NCBI RefSeq assembly: GCF_004402705.1
Contig: NZ_SOFM01000043.1
Coordinates: 62,001-126,000 of the forward strand
Origin: Cryobacterium mannosilyticum
Lineage (GTDB): Bacteria > Actinomycetota > Actinomycetes > Actinomycetales > Microbacteriaceae
Length of the DNA: 64,000 bases
Direction of reading: 5' to 3'
The notes beneath the pieces are model-generated. The model was not told the DNA's origin. It worked only from the letters and a program-made list of their open reading frames with translations, and ran no database searches. Below, in pieces: positions 34,646 to 42,900 of this stretch. Position numbers and translations under genes: made by a program. The first letter of the stretch is position 1. Each line of letters opens with the position of its first letter.

Positions 34646-35605
34646 TCATTCCTTGAATGGGGCAAGCGTGGGCTGAGATGGGCTGGCTTGGATATCGAGT
34701 TGCAGGGCACTCACCAGGAGTTGCGTCCCAATCATGAGTGGGAGCGCGGCCAACATGACCGTGGCTGCCGTTGCCACGACGGAGCCCGCGACCTGAAATG
34801 CAATCCAGATGGAAACGAGAATTCCAACACCGAACAGAACCATTCCGAGCACCAATAGCAGGGCAATGGGCGAAAAGGACCAGAGCACGTATCGGTACCA
34901 GATCCGTCGCCAGAATCCTCGTCCCAAGAGGTTGAGAAGTTCCGGCACGACCTTGCTGAGGCGAATGCTCGAGACCTCATCCGCATAGACCGCGGGGATG
35001 GGAACATCGACCGCACCGACCTGGAGAATGTTGAGGTGGATGAGGAGATCGTTCTCGAAGCTGTAACGACGCGAAATCCGCTCGAGGGGGAGTCGTCTCA
35101 GCACTTCTGTGCGAATCGCTGTATAGCCGTTCTGCGGGTCAAAGAGGTTCCAGTAGCCAGAGGCGAGTTTCGTCATGAACGAGAGCACGATATTCCCGAA
35201 GACTCGGTAATTCGGCATTCCCTCGAATGACTCCGGTGCGAAGAAGCGGTTTGCTTTGGCAAAGCCATAGCCGTCCCGGGTTACCCGGTCGAGAAGAGCC
35301 GGGAGGTGATCGGGGCTCATCTGAGCGTCACCCGCCATGATCACGTTCACGTCCGAGCCGAGTTCCATCGCGGCTTTGTGACCGGTGATGATGGCACCGC
35401 CGACGCCTTGGTTTATCTCATGGCGGATGAGCGTCACCCGGTCATTGTGCAATCGCTCCACCACACCACTAGTGTCATCGGGGCTGCAATCGTCGACGAT
35501 CACGATGTGATCAACGAAGTCCGGCATTGTGTCGATGACCAACGCGATCATCTTTTCTTCTTTGTACGCGGGCACTACGGCCGCGATACACGCTCCCTGA
35601 TACAC
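34646..35605 (-). CDS. GtrB/DPM-like GT2 membrane glycosyltransferase
   Basis: 319 residues from a GTG two bases after the stop of the GtrA-like gene. GT2 blocks: AAVVPAYKEEKMI, VDDCSPDDTSG, NQGVGGAIITGHKA, IMAGDAQMSPDHL and DPQNGYTAIR, typical of polyprenyl-phosphate mannose/glucose synthases. Two membrane segments are near residues 245-275 and 280-310. It would charge a polyprenyl phosphate, with the GtrA-like partner moving the product outwards. This is the second such pair in the window. Confidence 0.88.
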   Translation of the reverse strand: MYQGACIAAVVPAYKEEKMIALVIDTMPDFVDHIVIVDDCSPDDTSGVVERLHNDRVTLIRHEINQGVGGAIITGHKAAMELGSDVNVIMAGDAQMSPDHLPALLDRVTRDGYGFAKANRFFAPESFEGMPNYRVFGNIVLSFMTKLASGYWNLFDPQNGYTAIRTEVLRRLPLERISRRYSFENDLLIHLNILQVGAVDVPIPAVYADEVSSIRLSKVVPELLNLLGRGFWRRIWYRYVLWSFSPIALLLVLGMVLFGVGILVSIWIAFQVAGSVVATAATVMLAALPLMIGTQLLVSALQLDIQASPSQPTLAPFKE

Positions 35606-35607
35606 GT

Positions 35608-36060
35608 TTAGTCCTTTGTGGTGGAGTGGCTGTCGGCAAACACCCAATAACGATAGGCGAAGTAGTTCCACACGGTTGACATGACGGTGGCAATGACCTT
35701 GCCGCCGAGCCATCCGATTGGTGTGGGATTGATCGCCGTGACGATGATTACGACCGCGACGGTGTTGAAGCCTACGAGCACTGCATACCTGAAGAGCGCC
35801 CCGCCGTGCGCCGCAGTCGACTCAAAGGAGAAGAGCCGCTGAATCGTGTAGGTGAAGAAGAAGCTGACGACAAAGGCCACACCAGTCGCGAGCCAAAGCG
35901 GCCACTCAAGGATATTCCTCAGGAGCGCGAGGATGCCGACATCGACGAGGAATGCCAAACCTCCGGCAAAAAGATAGCGCGATGCAGAGTGGCGGATCAA
36001 TCGGCCGAAGGGGGATCGCTCCGTCGCGCCATCGTCCAAAGTGTTACCGGAGGCGTGCAC
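35608..36060 (-). CDS. GtrA-family membrane protein
   Basis: 150 residues with four hydrophobic segments (GGLAFLVDVGILALL, LATGVAFVVSFFF, YAVLVGFNTVAVVIIV, KVIATVMSTVWNYF) and the GtrA ending YRYWVF. It probably works with the GtrB-like enzyme directly downstream. The start is taken as the GTG at 36060, one base after the stop of the oxidoreductase gene, because similarity begins soon after; there is no clear ribosome site, so translation may be coupled. Confidence 0.8.
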   Translation of the reverse strand: MHASGNTLDDGATERSPFGRLIRHSASRYLFAGGLAFLVDVGILALLRNILEWPLWLATGVAFVVSFFFTYTIQRLFSFESTAAHGGALFRYAVLVGFNTVAVVIIVTAINPTPIGWLGGKVIATVMSTVWNYFAYRYWVFADSHSTTKD

Positions 36061-36061
36061 G

Positions 36062-37024
36062 TCAGAGGGAGAGTTTCTTCGAGATGACCTTGTCGATGAC
36101 CTCGTGCGAGGGAAGGATCGTATCGCGCTCGGCAGCGGCATCCACGGTGCCATCGATGACATCAAGGAAGCGAGTGAACTGGGTCGTGAGTGGTTCCTGG
36201 GAGGTAACCAATTCCGGGATTTCGATGACTGTCTGCTGACGGTAACCGCGGCCATCGTCGACGGAGTTCTCGGAGACGTGCCGGTAGATGGTCACGTCGC
36301 GGCGGAGGAGATCGATCTCGATAAGCCGGTCGAGCTCGTACACCGACAGGTGTCGGACCTTGCGCTGGCCCACCCGGCTGGCCGAAATGCGGGCGATTGC
36401 ACCGTTCGGAAATCCCAACACAGTCTCTGCGACGTCCTCAGCGAGGGGTACGGAGTCGGGGTGAAAGAACCCAAGCGTCGCATCGACAGTGGTTGGTACT
36501 TTCCCGATCACATTGATGGCCAGGTCGACATCATGCACGAGCAGGTCCCAGGCCACGCCGGTGCGAATTCGTGGCGCATACGGTGAGTGCCGGGTGGCGA
36601 TGACGTGCAATGGGTTTTCCAGAAGGGACCGCGCCGTTAGGACGGCCGGGTTGTATCGCTCAAGCAGCCCGCACATCAACGGAAGGTCTCGTTCCCCCGC
36701 CCTGTCGAGAATCTCCTTGGTTCGCAAAAGGTTGTCGGCTACGGGCTTCTCGATGAGGAGCGGCCGGTCTTGTGACAACACCTGCATCGCAAGATCATAG
36801 TGGGCCTCGGTCGCGGCGGCCACGACTACTGCATCCAAATCTGTCAGGGCTGGGAGTTCGGGCACCCACTGTGCGCCGTACCGTTCGGCGACCTTCCGCC
36901 CGATGGTCTCCCGAGGGTCGACAAGAATGGCGAGTTCGGCTCGGTCCGACTGCGAGATAACTCGGGCATGGTGGCTGCCCATATTGCCGGCTCCGACGAG
37001 AGCGATCCTTTTGCGAGGCACCAT
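36062..37024 (-). CDS. Gfo/Idh/MocA-type sugar oxidoreductase
   Basis: 320 residues. The N-terminal Rossmann fold (IALVGAGNMGSHHARV) and the EKP motif in LLIEKPVAD define the family; VHDVDLAINV has the second catalytic-site His. Members beside aminotransferases oxidise C3 of UDP-GlcNAc-type sugars (WbpB, WlbA, GnnA). Here the stop of an aminotransferase gene lies 3 nt upstream of its ATG, and an LpxA-like acyltransferase gene is just beyond that. So oxidation of a nucleotide sugar before transamination is the likely role. The exact substrate is inference. Confidence 0.85.
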   Translation of the reverse strand: MVPRKRIALVGAGNMGSHHARVISQSDRAELAILVDPRETIGRKVAERYGAQWVPELPALTDLDAVVVAAATEAHYDLAMQVLSQDRPLLIEKPVADNLLRTKEILDRAGERDLPLMCGLLERYNPAVLTARSLLENPLHVIATRHSPYAPRIRTGVAWDLLVHDVDLAINVIGKVPTTVDATLGFFHPDSVPLAEDVAETVLGFPNGAIARISASRVGQRKVRHLSVYELDRLIEIDLLRRDVTIYRHVSENSVDDGRGYRQQTVIEIPELVTSQEPLTTQFTRFLDVIDGTVDAAAERDTILPSHEVIDKVISKKLSL

Positions 37025-37027
37025 GTC

Positions 37028-38128
37028 CTATGCACCCGCAATGGTGCGAACGGCTGCGATGATCTCGCTGAGGTCTGCATCGCTCAACGTTGTGTTGACA
37101 GGCAGCGAGACGACTTCGGTGACGATTTGCTGGGCCACGGGCACGTCTGAAATGACCACACGAGGATGTCTGCGATACGCGTCGTAGTCGAAGACAAGTT
37201 TCGGATAGTAGATGCCGCTTCCAATGCCGAGTTCGGCCAGCTTCTCGACGAACACGTCACGACTCACTCGGGCTTCCGGTGTCACCCGGATCGTGAATTG
37301 GTGCCAGACATGACCCCGGCCCTCCAGCTGGCGTGGGACAACAACTCCAGGCACGTCGGCAAGGCCTTCGATCAGTCTGTCCGCATTGTGCCGGCGAGCA
37401 CTGACCGTTTTTTCGTAACGCTCGAGCTGGGGAATCCCTAGTGCGGCCTGAAGATCCGTGAGGCGGTAATTGTGGCCGGCCATTTCGTAGACGTAACGCG
37501 ACCGCATGCCTTGGTTTCGAAGCACTCGCAGCTTGTCGGCGAGAACATCGTCGTCGGTCGTGATGAGGCCGCCCTCGCCCGTGGTGATGTTCTTGGTCGC
37601 GTAGAGGGAGAACGTGCCGAGGCCGTAGCTTCCTGCATGCCGACCTTTATAGCTGGCTCCGTGCGACTGCGCCGCGTCCTCAAGGATGCGCAGTCCACGT
37701 GCTTCGGCGAGCTCCTGGATCGGGTCCATGTCGGCCATTTGGCCGTAGAGATGCACGGGGAGGAGCACCTTGGTCCTGTCGGTGATGCGTTCGGCAAGCG
37801 ACGCCGGGTCAATGTTGAAATCATCAGCTCGAATATCGGCGAAGGTGGCGGTCGCCCCTGCCTCAAGGATTGCGTTAAGGGTAGCGACGAACGTAAAAGG
37901 TGTTGTAATGACTTCGTCGCCGGGTTTCAGGTCGAGTACCTGCAAAGCGGCTACCAGGGCAGTGGTGCCATTGTTAACAGCGACGGCGTGAGGAATCCCG
38001 AACAGTTTGGCAAACCGGCTCTCGAGTTGCGCAACCTTCGGGCCCTGAGCAACGGCACCGGAGCGCAGAACTTCAAGAACGAGTTGTTCTTCTTCTGGGC
38101 CGAACTGGACAGTGGTAATCGGAATCAT
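37028..38128 (-). CDS. DegT/DnrJ/EryC1-type sugar aminotransferase
   Basis: 366 residues from ATG 38128, which follows GAGG by 4 nt. The PLP lysine lies in SLYATKNITTGEGG, the cofactor-binding acid in EDAAQSHGA, with LLPVHLYGQ and GHNYRLTDLQAALG as further family blocks. The active-site loop differs from the FdtB-like enzyme at 20124 (TTGEGG against GALGD), so the two should act on different nucleotide sugars. With the oxidoreductase downstream it can make a 3-amino sugar, as GnnB, WbpE or WlbC do. It diverges from the LpxA-like gene, 112 nt apart. Confidence 0.88.
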   Translation of the reverse strand: MIPITTVQFGPEEEQLVLEVLRSGAVAQGPKVAQLESRFAKLFGIPHAVAVNNGTTALVAALQVLDLKPGDEVITTPFTFVATLNAILEAGATATFADIRADDFNIDPASLAERITDRTKVLLPVHLYGQMADMDPIQELAEARGLRILEDAAQSHGASYKGRHAGSYGLGTFSLYATKNITTGEGGLITTDDDVLADKLRVLRNQGMRSRYVYEMAGHNYRLTDLQAALGIPQLERYEKTVSARRHNADRLIEGLADVPGVVVPRQLEGRGHVWHQFTIRVTPEARVSRDVFVEKLAELGIGSGIYYPKLVFDYDAYRRHPRVVISDVPVAQQIVTEVVSLPVNTTLSDADLSEIIAAVRTIAGA

Positions 38129-38240
38129 GATGCCTCGTAAGTTAGATTTTGTGAATCGACCTTGACGTCGCGTTCTTTCCACATTACCGGACCGTCGAAC
38201 TACGCCTTCGAACCGCACGGTCCGCGAGAAGATTGGCACC

Positions 38241-38945
38241 ATGAATTCAATACATTCAACCGCGCAGTTGATTGGCGAGGTTGCGCTTGGTTCGGGCAAC
38301 ATGATCGGGCCGCTCGTCGTGATTATCGGGCCCGTGACAATTGGTGACGGCAACTGGATCGGAACTGGAGCCGTCATCGGGGCTCCGCCTGAGGTCAGGA
38401 GTTGGCAGCATCCGATGGACTCGGCCTCACTGGACACCGGCAAAGGCATAGTGATCGGCGACAGAAACGTCATTCGTGAGTACGTTCAGATTCACCAGGG
38501 ATGGCATGAAAAGACAAGCCTTGGAAACGACGTCTTTCTGATGAATCAGAGCTATGTCGCCCATGACTGCACGATTGAGGACCGCGCAACGCTGGCATCG
38601 AGTGTGCTTCTCGCTGGTCACGTGCGCATCGGCGAAGGCGCGAATCTCGGATTGGGATCGAGTGTTCACCAGCGTTGCTATGTCGCGGACGGGGCGATGA
38701 TTGGGATGGGCTCTGTCGTGACTCGAAACATTCCACCCTTCGCGAAGGCCTACGGGAATCCGGCCCGCGTAGTCGGGGCGAACACGATTGGCATGCAGCG
38801 GGCGCACTTTCCGGAGGAGACGATCGCCGCCACCGCTGCAGAATACGGAAGTGCCTTCGATACGGACTTGAAGACTCTCTCTGGGTTGCCCGGAATCGCC
38901 GGAGCGATCGGCTCGTGGCGTAGCCACCACGCAACGACTGAATAA
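38241..38945 (+). CDS. LpxA-like acyltransferase, left-handed beta-helix
   Basis: 234 residues. Hexapeptide repeats fill residues ~5-165, and the pattern is that of LpxA rather than of small sugar acetyltransferases: VIGDRNVIREYVQIHQG, then NQSYVAHDC, LLAGHVRIG, SSVHQRCYV and NPARVVGAN-x-IGMQR. His108 matches the catalytic His125 of E. coli LpxA, and His127 and His143 match His144 and His160; the position of His122 is Tyr105. LpxA moves an acyl chain from acyl-ACP to O3 of UDP-GlcNAc (or N3 of UDP-GlcNAc3N). The C-terminal helical domain is shorter than in LpxA. Lipid A is not expected here, so the product is probably another N- or O-acylated nucleotide sugar. Confidence 0.82.
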   Translation: MNSIHSTAQLIGEVALGSGNMIGPLVVIIGPVTIGDGNWIGTGAVIGAPPEVRSWQHPMDSASLDTGKGIVIGDRNVIREYVQIHQGWHEKTSLGNDVFLMNQSYVAHDCTIEDRATLASSVLLAGHVRIGEGANLGLGSSVHQRCYVADGAMIGMGSVVTRNIPPFAKAYGNPARVVGANTIGMQRAHFPEETIAATAAEYGSAFDTDLKTLSGLPGIAGAIGSWRSHHATTE

Positions 38946-39009
38946 CGGTCCGAGAACTGAGGTCCCGGCTGGACCGCTAGTCTGGCGAAGTGAAACCGCA
39001 GAAGACGCT

Positions 39010-40638
39010 GTGAATATCGGGAGTGAGACATACGTGTCGAATTCGAATGGTCTCCACATGGTGGAGGTCGTACGATTTCAAAGGAGGCGTTCCCGAGTAG
39101 TCTTCTTGAGCGCTTTCGCGTTGTTGGCAATGCTCTCGACCCTGTGGGCGCTTGCCAGCCCCGTATTCTCCGTCCCGGACGAGAACGCGCATGCCACGAA
39201 GGCCATTGCGCAGGTGCGCGGACAAGTCATCGGATACCACGTCCCAGGGGTGAAGCACACGGTTGTGGATCTTCCCGCGGGATACTCCTACAGCCCCCAG
39301 GTGCTTTGCTTCGCGTTCCATCCTGATAAGCCCGCCAACTGTGGGGTAGAACTAGGTGACGCAACCGGCACGCCCTGGTTCAACACCTGGGTGGGTGCGT
39401 ACAACCCGCTCTACTACTACGCGGTTGGCTGGCCCAGCCTGATCTTCGAGGGCTCGGCCGGAATCTACGCGATGCGTATCGTCAGCGGCATCCTATGTTC
39501 ATGGTTCGTGGCCTGGGCGTTCCAGGCGGCGATGTCGGTGCGTCGCACGCGGTGGCTGCCGCTGGGGTTGGCTTTCGCCGCGGCACCCATGGGGGTCTAC
39601 CTTTTTGGGGCGGTCAATCCCAACGGCATGGAGATTGCGGCGTCACTCACACTTTGGGTGGCCTTGCTCCGCCTGTTGCAACAGTTTGACGGGCGGGATC
39701 CAGGAACGGTGTCCACCCTGCCCCGTCGATATCTCTGGTTCCTCGTGACCGTTTCCGCCATCGCGTTGGCCACGGCCAGGGCTCTGGGGCCTCTGTGGTT
39801 GGTCATCGTTGTCGGGATCTGCTTCGTCGCTTGCGGTTGGCTCCCCGTCAAGCGGCTCTTCACGACGGCATCCAGCTATCTCTGGCTCGCCGTGGTCGCG
39901 GCCGGATCCCTATTCTCAATTTTCTGGACCTTGGGCGGCGGAAGCCTCTCCAGCCAGGCCGAGAAATCCGATGCACCCCTCGTGGGCGCGTCGTTTTTAC
40001 AGGGCTTCGCCTACGTGCTTCGAAACACCCCGGATTTCGTTCAGCAGGCCATCGGCTACTTCGGCTGGTTCGACGCGCCGTTACCCGCCTACGTCTACTG
40101 GCTCCTCATCGCCGCGATAAGTCTTGTCGTCGTCCTGGCCTTCGCGGTGGCAGGTAAGAGAAACCTGATGACGCTGCTCACAGTCACCTCGGCCGCGATC
40201 CTCGTGCCTGCGTTCTTGCAGGGATACAGCGTCGCTCAGACCGGCATTATCTGGCAGGGGCGTTACGGTCTGTTCCTCTACCTCGGCGTGCTCGTGATCG
40301 CTGTCATGATTCTCTCCAGCGCTGAAGGCGAACGTCTGTCGTTCATCTCGACCCGGGTGACCTGGATCGCTGCAGGTCTCATAGTGTTGTACGGCATTGC
40401 TGCATTCTTTTTGGTCTTGTTGCGCTATGTCGTGGGTACCGATGTGCCCGTGAGTACGATGTGGAAGAATCCGACGTGGGAGCCTCCGCTGGGCTGGATG
40501 ACCCTCGTCGCGCTCTACGCGCTGACGTCTGTTGCGCTGGCCGTGTGGGTGGGATTGCTCGCCACCCGGGCGGCACGGTCGGAAGACGACGGGGCGGTTG
40601 TGGCATCCGCTCCCGCAGTCGTGCGGGAACATGCCTGA
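39010..40638 (+). CDS. DUF2142-type polytopic membrane protein
   Basis: 542 residues, about 11-12 membrane segments, and a paralogue of 30233-31852. Shared features are VPDENAHATKAIAQVRGQVIG after the first segment, a loop with two Cys near CFAFHPDKPANCG, YNPLYYYAVGWPS, GAVNPNGMEIA, and QTGIIWQGRYGLFLYL near the end. A GT-C-like role outside the membrane is inferred. It starts at GTG 39010; ATG at 39058 is an alternative. The end overlaps the start of the next GT4 gene by 8 nt. It marks the right edge of the less GC-rich segment. Confidence 0.85.
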   Translation: MNIGSETYVSNSNGLHMVEVVRFQRRRSRVVFLSAFALLAMLSTLWALASPVFSVPDENAHATKAIAQVRGQVIGYHVPGVKHTVVDLPAGYSYSPQVLCFAFHPDKPANCGVELGDATGTPWFNTWVGAYNPLYYYAVGWPSLIFEGSAGIYAMRIVSGILCSWFVAWAFQAAMSVRRTRWLPLGLAFAAAPMGVYLFGAVNPNGMEIAASLTLWVALLRLLQQFDGRDPGTVSTLPRRYLWFLVTVSAIALATARALGPLWLVIVVGICFVACGWLPVKRLFTTASSYLWLAVVAAGSLFSIFWTLGGGSLSSQAEKSDAPLVGASFLQGFAYVLRNTPDFVQQAIGYFGWFDAPLPAYVYWLLIAAISLVVVLAFAVAGKRNLMTLLTVTSAAILVPAFLQGYSVAQTGIIWQGRYGLFLYLGVLVIAVMILSSAEGERLSFISTRVTWIAAGLIVLYGIAAFFLVLLRYVVGTDVPVSTMWKNPTWEPPLGWMTLVALYALTSVALAVWVGLLATRAARSEDDGAVVASAPAVVREHA

Positions 40639-41809
40639 ACCTCGGGTCGCGATCGCGTACGACTGCCTGTTTCCCCTGAACGCCGGCGGCGGAGAGCGGG
40701 TCTACCGCCGCCTCGCGGAGCTCTTCGTGCAGCGGGGCAGCACCGTCGACTATGTGACCCGCCGGCAGTGGGCGACGGATGCCCCTCCCGCGTCGTTCGG
40801 GATCGTGCCGGTCTGGCAGGGCGAGATCTACGATGCCGACGGCACCCGCACCCCCCGAAGCGCGGTCGCCTTCGCCTGGGCGCTGTTTCGCCATTTTCTC
40901 CGCCGGCGCGGCCGCTACGACCTCGTGGTGGTGAGCACCCTGCCGGTGCTCAACCTGTTCGCGGTGCGGCTCGCCCTGCTCGGCAGCGGTGCCTTCGTGG
41001 TGGCCGACTGGCTCGAGGTCTGGCCGTGGCAGAAGTGGCGGGAGTACGCCGGCGCGCTGCCCGGGGCGATCGCGTTTCTGCTGCAGTGGCTGGGCATCCG
41101 TCTCGCCCACCTGCACACCGTCAACAGCGACTTCACCGGTGCGCGGCTGCGGCGGTATCGACGGGGCGCGAAACCGGTGACGCTCGGGCTCGTCGATCTC
41201 GTCGATCTCGTCGATCTCAGCGGTGACGAACCCGGCGCCGGCACGGACCGCCCGGGCGACCCCTACCTGGTCTTCATCGGCCGTCACATCGCCGACAAGC
41301 GACTGATCGACCTGATCCCGGCCCTGGGCGAAGCCCATAAGGCCCTTCCCGACCTGTGCGCCGTCATCGTGGGCGACGGTCCCGAAACCAGCCGGGTGGC
41401 CGCGCGGGTGAGCGAACTCGGCCTGGATTCCGCGGTCGAGCTGCGCGGCCGGGTCAGCGACGACGACCTCCGGGGCCTCGTGCAGGGCGCACGGGTGCTG
41501 GTCAACCCGTCGGCCCGGGAGGGCTTCGGCCTGGTCGTCGTGGAGGCTGCCGCGTTCGCCACGCCGAGCGTGGTGGTGGCCGGCCCCGACAACGCCGCCG
41601 CGGAACTGGTCGTCGACGGCGTCAACGGCTACGTCGCCGCCACGGTCGGGCCCGCCGACCTCGGTGCGGCGATCGTGCGGGCCGTGCAGGCCGGCGAGCC
41701 CCTGCGCGCGAGCACGAGGGCGTGGTTCGAGAAGGAGCGGGTCAGCCGCGGGCTCAGCGCCTCGGTCGACCAGATCCTCAAGCGCTACCGCTCGGCCAGG
41801 GCCCGCTGA
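40631..41809 (+). CDS. GT4-family glycosyltransferase
   Basis: 392 residues, GT-B fold. N-terminal AYDCLFPLNAGGGERVYRRLAE is the acceptor-side glycine loop. YLVFIGRHIADKRL and NPSAREGFGLVVVEAA (full E-x7-E) bind the donor. The ATG overlaps the end of the DUF2142 gene. A run of three Leu-Val-Asp triplets near residue 190, in the linker between lobes, comes from a tandem 9-bp repeat and may vary in length. G+C rises sharply from here. The 3' end overlaps the convergent GT4 gene by 25 bp. Confidence 0.9.
   Translation: MPEPRVAIAYDCLFPLNAGGGERVYRRLAELFVQRGSTVDYVTRRQWATDAPPASFGIVPVWQGEIYDADGTRTPRSAVAFAWALFRHFLRRRGRYDLVVVSTLPVLNLFAVRLALLGSGAFVVADWLEVWPWQKWREYAGALPGAIAFLLQWLGIRLAHLHTVNSDFTGARLRRYRRGAKPVTLGLVDLVDLVDLSGDEPGAGTDRPGDPYLVFIGRHIADKRLIDLIPALGEAHKALPDLCAVIVGDGPETSRVAARVSELGLDSAVELRGRVSDDDLRGLVQGARVLVNPSAREGFGLVVVEAAAFATPSVVVAGPDNAAAELVVDGVNGYVAATVGPADLGAAIVRAVQAGEPLRASTRAWFEKERVSRGLSASVDQILKRYRSARAR
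41192..41218 (+). repeat. Three tandem copies of a 9-bp unit inside a GT4 gene
   Basis: GTCGATCTC is repeated three times head to tail, coding Val-Asp-Leu triplets in the inter-lobe linker. Units of 9 bp keep the frame if copies are gained or lost by slippage, so linker length could vary between strains. Confidence 0.85.
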
Positions 41810-42900
41810 AGCGATGCCACGGTGCCCTGGGCGGTCGTTGCCCAGGAGAACGTGGAGGCCCGGTCGCGGCCCAGGCCCGACCTGCGGGCCAGCTCGGCCG
41901 GATCGTCGAGCAGCTCGCTGATCGTTGCAGCCAGGGCTGCGGCGTCGTGCGGCGACACGTAGACGGCCGCGTCCCCGGCGACCTCGTGCAGCACGGGAAG
42001 GTCGGCGCAGACGACGGGGCAGCCGCGGGACATCGCCTCCAGCACCGGCAGTCCGAAGCCTTCGAACAGGGTCGGGAACACGATCAGGCTCGATTCGGCG
42101 TAGAGCCGGTCGAGCTCGTCGGGGTGCAGCCAGCCGCGCAGGGACACCCACGGTTCCAGGCCGAGCCTGGCCACGACCGGGGTTAGCGGGTCGTCGCCGT
42201 GGCTTCCGGTGACGACGAGGTGCGGCCGGGCGCCCTCGGGGATCAGGGAGAGGGCCTCCAGCAGCAGCGGGAAGTTCTTGTGCGGCATCCGGTTGCCCAC
42301 GGCCAGCAGCTGGCGGGGCAGCCGGGGGAGCTGTGTCGGGTTCGCTTCCTGGTCCTGGCCGGCCAGGGGCACCACGTCGACGCGTGACGCCGGAATGCGC
42401 AGGTAACGCACGATGTCGCTCCGCGACGCGGCACTGACGGTGAGGATGCGCCGGGCGCCGCGGGCGGCGAGCCGGATCATCGTGCGCAGCACCCGGGAGT
42501 ACGCGCCGGGCACATACTCCGGATGCCGGAACGGCAGCAGGTCGTGCACGGTGAGCACGACTGGAACCGGCGACCAGGCCGGACCGAGGTTCGCCGGGCA
42601 GTGGACGAGATCGGCGCCCAGCCGGCGGGCGAACCGGGCGACGCCGAACAACTCGCCGCGGGCCCACGCGATGCGGTTCTCCCCGCTGATGCCCGAGTCG
42701 ACGATTTCGCCGGGGAACCAGCCGGTGTCGCCGGGGGCCAGCTCGGTTGCCAGTTCGGCGGCCAGCTCACGCGACGCGAGGCCGATGAACTCGAGGCCGT
42801 CGGCGCCCGGTTCGATCCGGCTGTAGACCTCGCGCACGTAGGACTCCATGCCACCTTTGCGGCCGGTGAAGAACAGCAGGTCGACCAGAACCCGACTCAT
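41785..42900 (-). CDS. GT4-family glycosyltransferase
   Basis: 371 residues. VDLLFFTGRKGGMESYVREV, LTVHDLLPFRHPE, LLAVGNRMPHKN and FPTLFEGFGLPVLEAMSRG with intact E-x7-E identify a retaining GT-B enzyme of the mannosyl/rhamnosyl type. Its ATG overlaps the flippase stop (ATGA), giving the operon GT2-flippase-GT4. The 3' end overlaps the convergent GT4 by 25 bp. Confidence 0.9.
   Translation of the reverse strand: MSRVLVDLLFFTGRKGGMESYVREVYSRIEPGADGLEFIGLASRELAAELATELAPGDTGWFPGEIVDSGISGENRIAWARGELFGVARFARRLGADLVHCPANLGPAWSPVPVVLTVHDLLPFRHPEYVPGAYSRVLRTMIRLAARGARRILTVSAASRSDIVRYLRIPASRVDVVPLAGQDQEANPTQLPRLPRQLLAVGNRMPHKNFPLLLEALSLIPEGARPHLVVTGSHGDDPLTPVVARLGLEPWVSLRGWLHPDELDRLYAESSLIVFPTLFEGFGLPVLEAMSRGCPVVCADLPVLHEVAGDAAVYVSPHDAAALAATISELLDDPAELARRSGLGRDRASTFSWATTAQGTVASLQRALAER

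Noticed and set aside
16478..38945. Both hexapeptide-repeat proteins as the same kind of enzyme
   Set aside because: The protein at 16478 has the WbpD/FdtC pattern ending VPARQIGW, while the one at 38241 has LpxA blocks (IGDRN-x-IRE, VAHDC); they should have different acyl donors.
40379..42667. A very long open frame on the - strand over two GT4 genes
   Set aside because: It is antisense or out of frame to well-conserved glycosyltransferase genes, is Arg/Pro/Ala-rich, and has no recognisable domain; long spurious frames are expected at this G+C.
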